From: Brachypodius melanocephalos | Lineage: Eukaryota; Chordata; Aves; Passeriformes; Pycnonotidae | DNA: 64,000 bases | Assembly: GCA_013398615.1 (NCBI GenBank) | Contig: VZSR01003022.1 | Location: 2,588,867 to 2,652,866 of the forward strand | Direction: 5' to 3' | Shown: positions 26,201 through 41,200 of the stretch, piece by piece | Layout of the letters: every line of letters starts with the position of its first letter | Position numbering within the stretch: position 1 is the first letter of the stretch | Notes under the pieces: generated by a model | Seen by the model: only the letters and a program-made list of their open reading frames with translations | What the model was told of the DNA's origin: nothing | The model's database searches: none | Program-made: the position numbers and the translations under genes

Positions 26201-29200
26201 CAAAAGTAATGAAAAAAGAGAAACCAACTGAAGGCTCGCTGCATAAACTTTCTCACATGCAGCACATGCTATAATGGACATGAACTCTTCTCATGGAGAC
26301 AGAGTAATAAACTGTATTAAATGCCACATTTTACAGCACATCTTCAAACTAGAAAAGATTTAGCACCCTGACTTACTACTGTGAACACCAGCTTTGAAAC
26401 ATTTTTTAAATTTAGTGTTCAGCTTCTCTGTTCAACACAGGATCACCAGATGGGATCCAAAGAACCATCTAGAACAAGACACTGCTGTAAAAGCACCCAA
26501 GGGTGGATGTCAACTGCTACACTGTGCTTTTGTCATTCCCACTGTGTATGGCATTGACCAAAATGACATTAATATCTCTGTAATTCAATGTATGTTGATA
26601 ACTATAGAATACACAAAGAAACAATTCCTCTGCCCTGTTCTTTTTCTTTCCATCCTGCTATTTCAAAAACCCATTTAAAACATAAACAGTTCATGTATAA
26701 ATTACATGAAACTGGCCTTTGAAATTTAACCATAAACAAACAGCAGAAGCTACTGGCTTTAAAGTGCAAGTTAGTCATCAATTATTTAATATATTCTGCT
26801 TAAATAATGACACTGACACAATCTGGAGACATGCAGAATTGTTTTATACAACTGTACAAAGAAACATGGGAGGGAAGAAGAAAGAAGAAAACCCCAAGAA
26901 ATTAATTCCATTTTGGAAAGAAATATTTATTAAGTATAAAAAAAGGCACACCCAAGCCAATGCTTTAGACAGAAGTACTTACATATCCCCATGGGCGAAT
27001 GTTTTACTGCAGAACTCAGTACTTCAGTCATCACCCAGCACACACACATCAGCAAATCCCAGCCTACTGCCACACATTTGCTGCCTAATAACATAAATTG
27101 TTATTTCGTGAACTTACATTCAGCAGGTCCCACTCACCATCTGAAATTCGGGAAGGGAGCAGCAATCCTCTCCTGCCCAGCTCAGCCAGGGCCAGGCACC
27201 CACCGTGCCATGCATTGTCTGTTTCCTGGAAACTAATGTCAGAACAAGAAGTTTGGTTAAAACTGGCCCTCCCTCTCAAGATTTCATCCCTTATGGTGAA
27301 TTCCTAACATTATAAAAGACCCCTAATCCAAACCAGCATGTTACTGATGCCACTGGATTTGTAAAATAGAAGAATGACAAGTTGAATATGTTTTCCTTCC
27401 CATTTATGCAACATAAATACTACTATAAATATGATTAAATAAGCAAAAAACTCATTTATGACTATAAATGTAACTCAATACAAGAAATTCAATACCTGAA
27501 ACTCACAGAGAAAAGGAAAACAACTTCCTAGTATATGGGGAAAAGATGCAGACTTACAGAACATACCCAAAATAACTAATGAGTTAGTGCCAAATGCAGC
27601 CCTGAAACTTGGAAAAGAGGTTCAAGTGGCAATTCCTGGCAAACTCATCACAAGAGTTCATGAAGTAAGAAAATAGTGGGTTTTATCCACCTTTAGAAAA
27701 CGTAAGCCAGAGGAATTTGCAGTGAACACAGCAAAAAAGCCCCAAACGATAAATCATTTTTAGTGGGCTGGTAGATGATGGAGTGAAAAGAGGAAAGGTG
27801 GCACACTGCAGGATTAAATCTGAACAGAGTTCATTTTCCATTACACTAGGAGTAGGAATCTGAGAATAAAATGCTAGACAGGCAGGCTAGGTCATATCAA
27901 AGCTTCCTCTCTCCCAACACCATGTCTGACATGGCCTGAGAGCAGGTGCTCAGCCAAAGAAAAGCAGGAAGGAGCACCCATCCCCTTCGTGCCCTCCTGG
28001 CTTTGGCAATCGGCAGCACAGAGACAGCTCAACCAGAGGCTGGAGCCAGATTCATTATTTAATAACCTCTGAAGGGACTCTCTTCCATTAATTTGTATAA
28101 TCCCTTTTTGAACTCCCTTTACACTTTTGGCTCCCATAACATCCCGTGGCAATGACTTCCACTGGTTAATTATAATTGCGTGGAAATGCCCTTCCTGCTG
28201 CTCCCCTGCTCTGGCACCAGGGAGAGAGTGAATCGTCCACAGCCGCTCGCTGTCCCTCCTCCTGCCCTATTTACAATGGACACACAGCAAATCACACCCC
28301 TCCACTTGCCCTCCTCACTTGTAAAAAGCCCCATCAGCTACACCACTTTTCAGTGATTTAGTTTTATCTCTTCCTTTCCTAATAATTTCCAACATGACAT
28401 TTGTCTTGTTTTCCCTGCCAGCTGCTGAGCACTCCCCTGACACTCTCTGACAGATCAGTGGCTTCCAGGGGTTTGACAGTGAGCAGCATTCTGCCCCGAG
28501 TACATCAGTTTGCATGCATTAGACATTATATTTTATGTGACAATTACTGTTGTATTACTTCACTTGGGCTCTCGTAACACTTTTCTTTCTGCCACTTTTA
28601 GCTCTCACTACATTAAATCAACTTTAAGTATCAGCGGTTTCCTCAGCCCCTCATTCCTTTTTTCCAGGATTCTTTATGTGTGTGTTGAACAGCACGAGGC
28701 TCATACCCCACTGGAGCTGTGCTGACAATCTCACTACACTGTGAAAAATCATCACTTATTTCTTCCCTGACTCTTGCCTTTTGATATGTCTACATATAAC
28801 AAATCCTTTCTTCTTATCTCAAGAGGTGTAACAGAGTGCCTCTGATGAGCACCTGATTGATTCCTGTTTTGGTCACTAGATATTTAGTGCAAAGAATCCA
28901 ACAGAGGTTCTCTCTGTCCTTGCCTACGTTTGTTCCCAGGTGTTTCTGAAGAAAGCAGGTCACTCAATTACTAGGTGAATTACTCATCCCTAGGACTTGA
29001 AAAACAAGGAAAGAAAACACAGTGAGTACAGGTCTTTGAAGCTCCGGGGATAATTGAGATCAGCAGCTCCTCTTAAATTAATCACAGTAACACAGTGGAG
29101 GGATCATCTAAGAGGATACTTTCCTTGCAAGTCTTTCAGACTTTATACCTCCTTTTTTTCTAATGTTGTTATCCTTTGAGCTGGCATCCTTTATTTGTAC

Positions 29201-32200
29201 TTACAACCAATGTGAAAATGCTTTTTAACACTAGGGACATCTGAGTGACAAACTGCACATGACCAGCATTTCTTGCCAATAAAGAAACTCTTTTTGGTAT
29301 TGGCTGGCTCTAAACCACTCGTTTAGATTTCAGGTACTCAATGCAGATGTGATGAGAAATTTGGTATTAAACAAAAGCACGTGACACTTGTTTAATGATT
29401 TTGTCCTTTACATGCTCTACATGAATGCAAAGCCATGACATCCAACACTAAAGTGCACCAAAAAACCATCCCCCAGCTCTGCGTGTCCCAGCCAGAGTTT
29501 CCATCAGCTCCAAATCCTCTCTGACACAGCCAACAGCAGATCCTTTAGCCAAGGTCTAAGAACCAGCACATTGTAACACTCTCCAAAACACTTCCATAGT
29601 CTGGCAGACCATGGAAAAGCTTGCAAAGAAGAAGAACACTTTTTATTCAGGTAAATATTCTCAGTATCCACAAGGTCCAAGAAGCTTTTACAGTTTACCT
29701 GTATGAATAACACCACTCTGTCTTTATTCTAAGCCTGCCACCTGATGCTTGAGTTTGCTTCTAGCAACACAAAACCTAGAGGGCAACCACATCCACACCA
29801 CTCCCAAGTGCATAAATCTCTATTATATCCTATTTATTCCTCACTCTCCCTACATGTTTCAGCCTCCCCTCACAGAGAGATTGTTCACCTCACCTCTGAG
29901 GTGAACCTCAGAACATAATTTCCAGTTCTACTGAGTTTCTAAGGATGGACACTAAATAAATCTCTACTTAATCAATCTCCTCATTCTCCCTACATGTTTC
30001 AGCCTCCCCTCACACAGATTGTTCACCTCATCTCTGAGGTGAACCTCAGAACATCATTTTCAGTTCTACATCATTTTCTAAGGACGGACACTAAACTCAA
30101 GACACAAGTCTTGGACACACCAGGAATCTCTAAAGTAGGAAGCTAATGAGCATTTTTTAGTCTTTCCTAAGTTCAACTTCAGTCCTTGTATATTGCCTTA
30201 GTATGGGGTCAAGAGGATGGATCAGAAATAATTTATTTATTGACTACCCCTAGCCCATCTGTGCCTTCAAAGATTTTGACATCTGGAGAAGGACAGCAAG
30301 AAAATTTACAGATTTTTTAACGTTTCTTCCTAACTGTTGTCCTCCTGTTCCACAAGCAGACATCTTTTAGCTGTGTGTATAGTATAAAATAAGAGTTTTA
30401 CCTAAAACAGTCCAACAGAGACCCAATCACATCATCTGCTAATTCTTTTGGAAGTCTTCCAGTTATTCTACCAATTCTAAAAAAGAAGAAGAAGAAAAAA
30501 GAAGCATACAGTGGATCATTAGTACTACAGCTGATTGGTAAATTATAGGAAACAAATTAGTTACAGGAATCATCCTGATTTCAAGATGCCACCCCACTGC
30601 CCTAAGACTGATACCCTTAAACAACAATCTCAAACTTAAAAAAAAAACCTACACAGCAGTGAATCTCCCACAGAAATGCATTTAAAAGAGAAAAAAAAGC
30701 ATTTTCAAGAAATGTTTCTTTGCACCCTTCAAATCTTGTCTTATCCAGAAAATCTATTTCCAAACCCACCTGAAATTCCCTGAAAACCGGCCCAATTTTT
30801 CATTAGAAAAAGAGCCAAATGTGTCTGTGCACCCACCCACCACAGGCTGTGCTAAAACCATTTGCAGTAACAGTAAATACTGGCAATACACCCAAATTAT
30901 CAATCATGGATTACACTGTATTTCTATATCGTTTACAATTTAGCAGGGTCACCATAACAAACTTACCCTTTGGCTGCAGACCATCTGACAATGGTGTCTT
31001 TGTCTTTCAGGCCAACCAACAATTGTTCTGCAAATAATTTTATTAAAAAAAACAAACAGATTATTCTTATATAACAACAGAAAGATTTCTCAAGATGGTC
31101 AAAATTCATTTGCCTCTTTATAAGAATCTTTGTATCTAGATTTATTCTATTTGTCACACAAGCACGACTTGAAATTAAAAAAACAAGAAATATGTCAATT
31201 GTTTATGAAAAGAGATTGAAATTCTAAGTGCTGTAGAAGATTCAGAATGGAGGTCATGGTGCTTTTTGCAGAGGTTCATTAGATTATCCAGTTATAAAAG
31301 TCTTCTGATGCAATTTTTGCCTATTTATTTACATAATATCCACCAGGCAGTTAGCAGAGGACACACTGTACAACTGTATATTAAGAAACAAATGCTGTTC
31401 CTTTGATAGTACCACAGTCTAAAACTTAAACCATAATTCTTTAGTTTTCATGGGACATATTTTTTGTTGTGTGCTTCATTATAAATTTTAATTCACCCTT
31501 CCATTTGTGAAAGGTTCAGGGCATCTCTTTTATATAACTGGATAAAACTGGTAAAACATATTCCAGTATGTTCATACCTCCACGGCCAGTTCCACAACAA
31601 ATGCTCCAGTATTGAGTTTCTGATTGAGATGCTGAAATCCAAACCATTTGACAAAATACCATCTATTTTAATCAGTTGCACAAACTGAAGTTTAAAACAA
31701 AAGTTTTACACTCTTTCACACTAGCACAGATACCCACATTACTTTTTTAGCCCCAAGCAGATCATTTTCCAACCTATGTTTAATTTTGCAGCATTGCAAT
31801 GATTTCTCTCCAGCTTTAACACACCTACAACATTTTCAATCTCTCCTGGAATGTCATATTCCTCATCATCATCATCAGCTTCAGCAGCAGCAACTTCTCT
31901 CTTTTGGTTCTGCACAGCAGCACCCTGAGCCTGCAGGTTGGCAGCCAGAGACCGACAGCCACGCTGGTACCTGCACAGCAAACACACACTTCAGTGATTT
32001 CTCTGATTTAACTCCCACTTTAGAGACACACTGCCACTAAATCTGTCTGCCACACTCCTCCACCTCCCAGGGTACAGCTCTACAGTTATTTAGTGGCTGC
32101 TCTAAAGGAAAGGGAGAACTATCCCATTCTCCTTGCTCCTGACCCAGTTGTCTATTTTCCAAGGTGAGAAGAGCCAGACTATTCAAATGGTTCCTTTTCA

Positions 32201-35200
32201 TTATCCCTCCCTTTCCTGTTTCACTATAACCTATTTTCCACCGCTAACAACAAAGAGAGACAAAATTCCCATGCCCCAAAAGTCTCTCCAAACACTAAGA
32301 AAAAAAAAAATTAATAACATCAGCTTATTAAAAATTGCTTTTTAAATCTCAAAGCCAGCTTAGTACTTTCTGACCAAGCTGTACTCGAATATTTAGCCCG
32401 TGGTGCAGATGCACTCTTACAAAAGATAGACTTTACATGCTAAACTGACTTTTGCCATCGGGCAAGGTACATTCTCCACCTAAAAAGAATTTTCTATGCC
32501 TAAGGATGTTCTCAAAAGCCAGTAAAATAAATACAATAAAAATAGTCACCAAGGGAGCCTGCAATTTGAAAATATCAGTGCGAGAAATCTCAAAAAGAGT
32601 TTGCCCTCTGGCAGTACGTAAAACCAGACACCAAAACCTGACTAATATGCAAAACCAGAGAGGGATTGCAAACCACTTTTTCCCCTGTGAACTTTCTATC
32701 GAATCAGGGTAAGAGCAGGTAATGGAAAAAGTTATGTTCACTCTTACAAAATTGTACTAAATCAGCTTCAGGAACAAAGGTCGCTGTCTTCCCATATTTA
32801 GTGAGTTATGCATTATATAGGAACAGGCTCCTGCTTGTGCAATGTGCAAAGTCAGAGCTGGCTTGTCCCAGCACTCACTTATGTACCAAAACTGGGAAAA
32901 AAAAAACCCAGGAAAGTAAATACAGGAGCAGAATCCTCCTTTTTCCAAATAATGCAAATGAAGAATATGTTCATTTCTACAGGGATTTCTTTTTCTTTAA
33001 GGAAAGGTTAAGAGGGGCAGAAGGCAAATGTATGGATTTATGTATTTGTAGTGAGTTTTGTGCTTTTGGATTTTCCTTTTATTTTTTAACTTTTCAGCTT
33101 TAAACTGACCTCCACTTTGCTACCTTTGGTTTCACAAATGTCAGCCCAAGCCTCTGGACCAGCTTCATGCCCAGCTTGCGCAGAACCATCTGATTGCTCT
33201 CTGACAGCTTGCAGTTATCAAGACACTCGAGAACAGTAGCAGCTGTAAAAAAAAACAAACACATCAGAAAAACTGCTGTTAGAAACACATTGGTATGAAC
33301 ATTTTAAAGTTTTGAACTTTTTTTAAAATTATTTCTACTTTTAAAGGTATTACTGAAATAAAAACACATGGTTATCTAATTTGTAGTAAATGACACTGGC
33401 CAAATAATGGCAATATCCTTCACTGCCCAACCAGGGGAGACGGCTTTAAGGATTATTTTTGATTATGAAAATTATAATCTATATTCTCAGTGTTTATGCC
33501 TCTGAGTCTCACTGGAAGCAACACATCCAAGCATCTTTCAGGGTCTAAGAATTTTCAGTGGTCTAACAGAACCAGAAACTAGAAAATGTAATTCATTTAC
33601 TGAGAAAATTTCCTGCACATTGAGGAAGCTTTCCCTTTCCTCATTTAGTATTTTCAGGCAGCACCAAATCCTGACACCGAAATTTTTATGATGATGGATG
33701 TCCAGAATTATTTAGACATGAGAAACACTGTGGACATGTAAACAGTCAGCCACAAAACCTCTCATTTGGGCACATCAAAGGTAACAAAGCTATTTGTCCA
33801 GCAAGTAAAAAAAACACAGAGAAAGGAGAATCTTGGGTTAATGAGGATAAAGTTCCAGGATTCAAAATTTTCACAGGGAAGCCATGGCTGTTACAAATAA
33901 AAAAGCCCTTTTGCAGTTTCATTAGGGTGAAAATAATTCTTCAGAAGTTGACCATCAGCTAATAGGGACTAATGACTCAGGCTCTGAAAGAGCCACCGTG
34001 CTTCCAACAGCACTGCACAGATGGAATAACAGCAGCCAAACACTCTGCAACCTCCTTCCCTCCTTCCCCAGTCTCTTGTCAGGGGTTTCAAAACACAAAG
34101 ACATCAAAGAAAACACAATTATTTCAAAGTCTGAGACGCTGTAAGACATGATTTAAAAATCTCCTCAAGTCTTTAAAAGGACTGGGGATGCATCCTGATG
34201 GACCAAAATATGAATGAAACAATTCATGCAGACAACAAGGCATTATTATTATTATTACTTCAATACCTTCCAGCAACTTGGATTTTTTGAGTTAGAAAAG
34301 CTCAAGAGACTGATAGTTTAGGAGGAAGAGGCTGCAGAAACATCATCATTCACAGACAGAAAATAAATTAAGAATATATAAATAAAGGCCTCTTCCAAGT
34401 CCTGCCAGCTCTTGAATCACTAAAATATCTACAGACCCATGTAAATTACTCCAGGGCTAGTGTTTGTTTTTAATTCAACTTCTATGTCACAAGTGACTTC
34501 AAACAGGATCTTGCTTTGACATTTGCCTATTTTTTTCCCCATTTCATCCTCAGATCTGTTATAATTAAAAATCTTAAGATATTTTTTGTCTCTCACATTT
34601 TCTTATCCTGAACACTTCCCATCTGAGTATCTGCTTCTCAGCTGTGAGCATTCTAGATTTTCTAAGGTAAATTCACTCATTGATATGCCCCTGATTTTTC
34701 TCTTATTACCAAACTCACAACTACTCACTATTCTTTCTATGCCATGAGCCAAAGTTTCTGATTTTACCACCAGGGTTAATGCTGTGAGCTCAAAATGCTC
34801 CTTCCATACTGATTAAGGTGATTGTGTTATACAGCGGTATTTTCTACATTCTGTCATTTCTTGTAATGTTCCCAGCCTGTTTCTTTTTCTGCTTCTCTGG
34901 CAGCTTCCCCAGTGGATTCTGCTATTCCTGTGCAATGGCATTCCCAGTATTTGCACCTGTGTCATTCCATGCTGTTTGTCTTCACTATCTTATCTCCATC
35001 ACTACTCATCTCTCAGGTATTTTTAAGGAAGCATTGCATCTCAGCCTTAGGAACTGAGAGTATGAGATTTTCCAGCACCAGAACTAAAAAGCTTCTTCTC
35101 AGGGCCAAAATAATTCCATGAATGAAAACACAAACACTCCAAAGTGAGTTTATATCCCTGCTTGGTTCCTGTAAACAGCAAAAACCTCATTTCTGGTACT

Positions 35201-38200
35201 TGGATGAGCTCCACAAAACTGAGAGGTCTTTTGAAGTGTTTTGGAATTAGCCACCATCTTTCCTTGTCTCCCTTTACTGCTATCAATAAGACCCAAGATC
35301 ACACTGCAGTCAGTTCTGATCATATTCCAAGATTCACCCAAAGACAAACATAATTCCAAAACGCAGCTACACCATTCAGAAACCTCCATACCCTCTTTGT
35401 CTCATTTTGTCTTCCTGTCTACCCCTAATTGCACCCAACATAATCTCTTCTCACTAAAAAACTTCTCTTATTCCAACACTATCCCAACATCATTCCAGCT
35501 GCATCCTGTACACAGTTGGATCTTAAAACTTGAGTTTTCTGAAATCCTGTGCCTACATTAACACTTGAAGAGTCTCTGCAAAACTTCCAGCAATAATATG
35601 TACAAAAGCCATTTATGCTCAACTGAATTTCAAACAAATATTTTCCACATCTAACAGTCCATATGTTCTGTGTTCAGCTCCTGTATTACAGGATCACCTG
35701 CCAAATCCTCTGATGTGCTGTTCCAACACAACATTCCCTGGTGGCATCTGCTCCTCCCTCACTGTCATTTCTGCTTTTGCTCCCCTCCTTTGCCCTGCTT
35801 TATCACTGCCCTGTGGATTTCATTCTTTACAGCACCACTTGTCACCAGGTGAATCTTCCTTTCCCTTTTCCTTTCCCTTTTCCTTTCCCTTTTCTACTGC
35901 AATGGCTTGAAAAACTGAACCCAGGCTGTTACACACTTACCATATGGTAAACAGTCTTCTCTCTTGCCATGTTTAAACAGCTGTGCCTGAAATTAAAATA
36001 GGGAACACAGACATGAGAATACAGAGATTCTGTAACACAAGATATCCAGCATTTAGCTCTAAAATATTTTAATGTTCTTACAATAATGCGCAATGTTTGC
36101 TGATTTAAATAAAGTAAAAGGAAGGGTCTCAGGGTGCAGCTCTTGGTAATTGCTCAGGGGACTGAGGTGGCCAAAACACTCAAGAGAAAATGGGAAAAAA
36201 ATTCCAGAATAAAAATAAGAAAAGAAAAAGGCCACCAGTTTTGGGCCAGCTCAGGTCTCTGACCCATCGGGCTCAGTGCTGGGTCACAGGAGCTCAGTGT
36301 GGTGCAACCACAGCTTGTGAGAGACTAAACCACCTACAGACACCTGCAAATACACCTAGAGCAGGCCAACTGCAATTCCTGTGCCCTGAGAATTTTATCT
36401 GCAGTGAAATATCCCAGTGAGATTAAGCCCCAGCACTGCAGTGAGAGAAAGGGACTATTAACACCTGACAGGTTACATATTAAAGCTTCCTCAGCTCCTC
36501 ACCTATCCAAACTCTGGCCAGGCACTTGTTTGTCCTCGCTCTGGCACTCAACCAGAAGCAAAATCCTCCTCAATAAATATGCCTGGGAGTTAAACAAGAA
36601 CAGAGTTCCCCTAAAAAGAGGTACTTTCTCACACATACCAAACACACACACATGCCTCCCGCGCTGCAGGCGTGGCTGCCAGCAACACAGGCAAGAAAAA
36701 CACCTCGGGGCTGTGTACCCAGCCTGTTTTGGTTTGTTACTAAATTGCATTTCAGGATCCCAAATTGGCGCTGTTGATCAGCTCCACCACAAGCTATATA
36801 TGGGAATTTGATATTACATGTCCAAGTATTTGAGATTTTAATGCAGGCAAGTGTGAGGGCTCCCTTAAAAATGACGTTTACAAAGCAGCAGTGCAATAGA
36901 ATGAGCTCAGGCCCAGCCAACAGAAATAAATATCACTTTAAATGTATAAATTGGCACAGCTTTTAGCAATGTATGAAGTCAGTGTTAAAAAAAATACGAA
37001 AATTTCTCACTGACATATGACAAAACCCTGCTTGAACTAAAACTTCTAAAAAATCCGTCAGAGGACCTGCAGATTTTTGGTACAACAAATCCAGACCATC
37101 TCTAAAATTTCTCTATCTTTGTTGAAACATGAAGAAACTCATTTCATCACTTTGCTCCTGTGCTCTACCTTAAAACCCCATCACTGGTTTCTCCACACAC
37201 TTTGCTGTGGATGCTGGAGACACGGCAGCATCCCTGCATCCACAGGAATTCCTTCCCTGCATCCTTGCAACTCCTTCCCTGCATCCTCTCAATTCCTTCT
37301 CCTTTCTGCCTGACTTAACAGCAAACACTGTTTTTAAGGCTGCCTCTAAATTATTATGATTATTATTATATTCAAGCATATTCATACAAAGCACAGAGTA
37401 ATTCTTCAAGCAGTGATAATGTAAAGAACCAGCTTTTTAACAGATCCTTGGGAATGCTCCTGGACAAACACCTTTGGATGTGTGCTCTCTGCACACTGCT
37501 GGGGAGGTGGAAGAGAATCCTCCAAACACCAAAGCCATTTTCAGTGTGCACTTCCTAAATTCTGGCACCTTTCTCCAGGCTTCTCCACATGTTTTCACAC
37601 CCTTGAGTCCAAGTCTGAATTAAGTCCTGACTCCTCAGAACAACACAACTGGGTGGTGCCACCTCTGAGAGAGATGTGGGAAGGAATCAACCAACACACA
37701 CAAGCAGGAATTGGGAAAAAATTCAAATATTGCACAGTGGTTTTTTTAATGCTTTTCCTCGCACATCTATGAATCAGTTTAGAACAGCAACCTTGTCAGA
37801 TTCCATTTCACAACCATTTCTATCATTTTCTGAACAAAAAAGTGGAACAGACATTTTCTCCCTACAGCAGTTTCACTAAAACCTAAATAACAAACCTTTT
37901 TCAACACAGAACATCTACTCCTACTGTGGGGATTTATAATATACATTTTGTAATAAAATCATTGTGGCAACAGCTGTAAATCAACTGAGATGTGGATTAA
38001 GGGATTTTATTTTATCAATACAAGTTTTTAAGGGAAGTAAAAATGGCCCAAAGGACACCATAGCTAATTAATCAATAATTATTAATTTGAATTAATAACT
38101 AAACTTTTTTTTACAGGGCCATAATATTTACATGACTTTTGATCAATAAAATATGTTACCCAATGGTTGAGGAATAAACACAGCTGAAAATGCCAAATAT

Positions 38201-41200
38201 CTGAAAGGAAAGAAGGTTCTTTCTGCACCCATTGAGGTGCACTGGGAGTCAGAGACAACCTTGGAGCAGGCTCCTGGCATTTCTACAAGTGATATGTTGG
38301 GTATTTCTCTGTGTCAGAGAAGTTTAATAGCTGTTTTGAAAATAAATTTTATAGAAATAAATAGGTAACAGCCCAACTGTGGAGAACTCCTCTGCAGATA
38401 TTTAACACAGCAGGAAATCTAGTGTCTGAGGTTTTTATCTGAGTGTGGAGAGGACAAGAAGAGAAGTGTTCGCTCTTTATTTATAAGTCAAAGTGTGCAA
38501 AAGTATCCCCAAGTCCAAACCTCTAAAATTTTTGACTGCAAGAGGTGTATTTTCCCAAAGGAAATAAAAGAGCACTTTAACCAATGCTGGCTTTTGGGAA
38601 AGCAGAAAAAATAATTTCTTCCAGCACAAGCTACAAACAGTCAGACATGCACAGCAAAATTACTCCTTCAGAAAAATACTGTAAAGTTGGAGCTTACAGA
38701 GGTCATACTAAAAAAAAATGTTCATGATGCATAAATGAAAATCATGGGGGGAAAAAAAAAAAGCAGCAAAAAGAGCAAATCAGCATTACGGGACCCAGCT
38801 TAAACTCCCTGCCTTGAAGGAAGAAAAATATCCAAGGCACACCATTTCCAAAAATCTGATACAAACAAAGCAATTAATCAGCTCGGTTTGCCACCTGCAC
38901 AGGCGTTCTGGTGTCAGCAGTGTGAGCACGAGGAGCCTGCCTGGCGGAGCATCCCGGCAGTCGCAGTTACGCCACGGGCTCCTCGCCTAACCAGGACACA
39001 GAGCACACACCAACCCACCCAACCTGCTCAACTGTTGAAAAGTATGTGACTCCCTCTCTTATAAATAATTAAGCCACCTACAAATTAGAGAAAATCAGTG
39101 GTGTGCAAGCAGTGACGACTGTCAAGTCTGGTTCTGCTTTAGAAACAGCGCAGGGCAAGGCAAACAAAGCCCAGTTTCTTAATAATCCCAGCAGAGACAC
39201 CACACCTGCCAATTGTCTGCATAACCCACTTTGGGCCCGACCTGCAGCAGATCTATCAGTCGGGATCATCTCCAGGACTTGTTCCCCAAGCTACACAAAT
39301 CACCACGAGGGGTGGCCTGCCTGGTGGGGAGTGAGTGGATCTTCCTGCCGAGCAGGAGACACGAGTCTGGATCTACCCTCTGGTCGTAACCAAGAGGAGG
39401 ACTGGGAGGATAATTCCAGCCTCTCTGGGAAGAGCAGGAAATGATTCCTTGCACTGCTCTGGAGCACCCCCTGGTAGCCACACAACAGCCCGGGAATGCC
39501 AGCAGCCATCCCTGCCTCCCGGCCAGGTGCAGGCAGGGAGAACATGCCAGCAGAACCCAACTTCACTTGGAAGCAGGGAATATTTAATGAATCCTACGTG
39601 CAGCTGATGGTAAAATGGGTTAGTTAAAGGCCTTGCTCTTACTGTGCCTCCACACTATCAGCATTCCTGCTGTGGGCTGCACGTGTTTGGGTGTTGAGCA
39701 TTAACATGACACGAACGCTGACAGACACCAACACAGTGATGGCAGCTTTCATGTGATCCCTGTTATTTATCAGCTGAACATCTGAAATGTTTAGACTAAC
39801 ACATGGAGAGCTGACAGAGTATCTCCTTTCCATCTTGAGATTACCAAAACCCACGGATTTTAAACACTCAGAAGAAAAGAAAAAAAATTAGCAGCTCGAG
39901 ATAGTACTACATGGTAACAAGAAAAAGAAACAGCTTTATGGTAACAGAACTTCTGAACCTTAAATGAATCACAAAACTTCTGGTGAGAAGAGAAAAACCC
40001 AGCAGTATCAGACAAGGCCACATTAGAAGAAATACTCCATGACATTCAGGAGAGAAATGGCATGAGCAGAAAGGAGTCAGTGCCCTCGGTACCTGGAGAC
40101 ATAAGAACATTGTATCTCTCACCAACACTGCTTCTTCTACACCTTTATCATTAAATCACTAAGCAAAAACCTCTTTTTTAAAAAATAACGCCAATAGACA
40201 ATCCTAATACAGCCAATTCTCTGAGAATGCCAAAAATACAGAGACTTGGGAAACATTCTATTTGGAAATATTCTATTTTTGTGCCTCTGGGTCTGAAAGA
40301 ATGGAGTTAGAGAGTTCTTTCTTCCCTGGAGCCAAATTTACATAAGCATGTAGCTATTGCTAAATAACCTTTGCATTAGAGACAGCTCAGGGAAATGCCT
40401 CGTTCTTAAGACTCTCGAGTTTCATCAGATCACTGTGTAGGGCGTTTTATTTTTTTTAATTATTACTCACACTTGTATACTGAATCACTTATAAAACAAA
40501 TAAGGTTTAATAAGTTTCAATGCCCAAGGCTACCTCAACGTGATGACATCTCTGTCACGCAAGAACTGGGAGTGCTGCGCCCTGCAGCGATAACTAAAAA
40601 GCTGTTTGATATAATGGCAGGTTTAAAAGCAAACCTCCAGACCAAGAGAATTTAAAATGCAGATTCTTGAAACAGGCTCGAAGTTTCCTTCAAATAAACA
40701 AATCTTATAAAAAAAGTAGCAATTTCTTAATAATCCAACATTTTCAGTCATTCAAATGCGGAAGAACAGGAGCACAAAGTGAATTAAATGCCACAGCGCA
40801 ACATAGGTTACAACAAAGGAGGGCAGCTTGAAACACTGAATCTGAAATAGTGTCAGCAGAGGTGCCTGCTGGTGCCCCCCATTGGGAAATGGTGAGTTAC
40901 TGAGGACAGGTGGAAGGCAGCAGAGAGCCAAAGCCCCAGTGCAATTACAATATGCAACGCCGGGTGCGTGTTCCGACAGGAGCCGTGGAACAGCCGGACT
41001 CGTTCTGCACAGAACGCTGAGTGAGATGAAACAGCAGCACACACCTGATCAGCCAGGCTCAGGGCCACGAGGAGGCAGATCAAAGTGCAGCCACGGCCAA
41101 CTACTCACTGCGTCCCTGACTTGCAGTTTCACTTCATTGAAATGCAGGAGTTTCGTGTCTTTTCCGAGCATTTTTTCCGTGCCGGCCTCGCTGGGAGCAG

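Larger units (their letters stand above)
5262..27137 (-). other. TBCD: TBCD intron 13 hosting ZNF750
   Basis: A 21.9 kb intron between TBCD exons 13 and 14. ZNF750 occupies about 16.6-24.8 kb of it on the opposite strand. The rest (5.6-16.4 kb and 24.9-27.1 kb) is AT-rich, with no further exon that I can recognise. The GC-richer stretch 8720-9750 has overlapping ORFs on both strands but no family resemblance. The AT-rich blocks at 16.86-17.17 kb and 18.04-18.52 kb lack simple repeats and could be conserved non-coding elements, which is inference only. Confidence 0.85.
27233..30401 (-). other. TBCD: TBCD intron 12
   Basis: A 3.2 kb intron holding an old CR1-type LINE copy and the hairpin-bearing duplication described separately. 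Confidence 0.9.
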
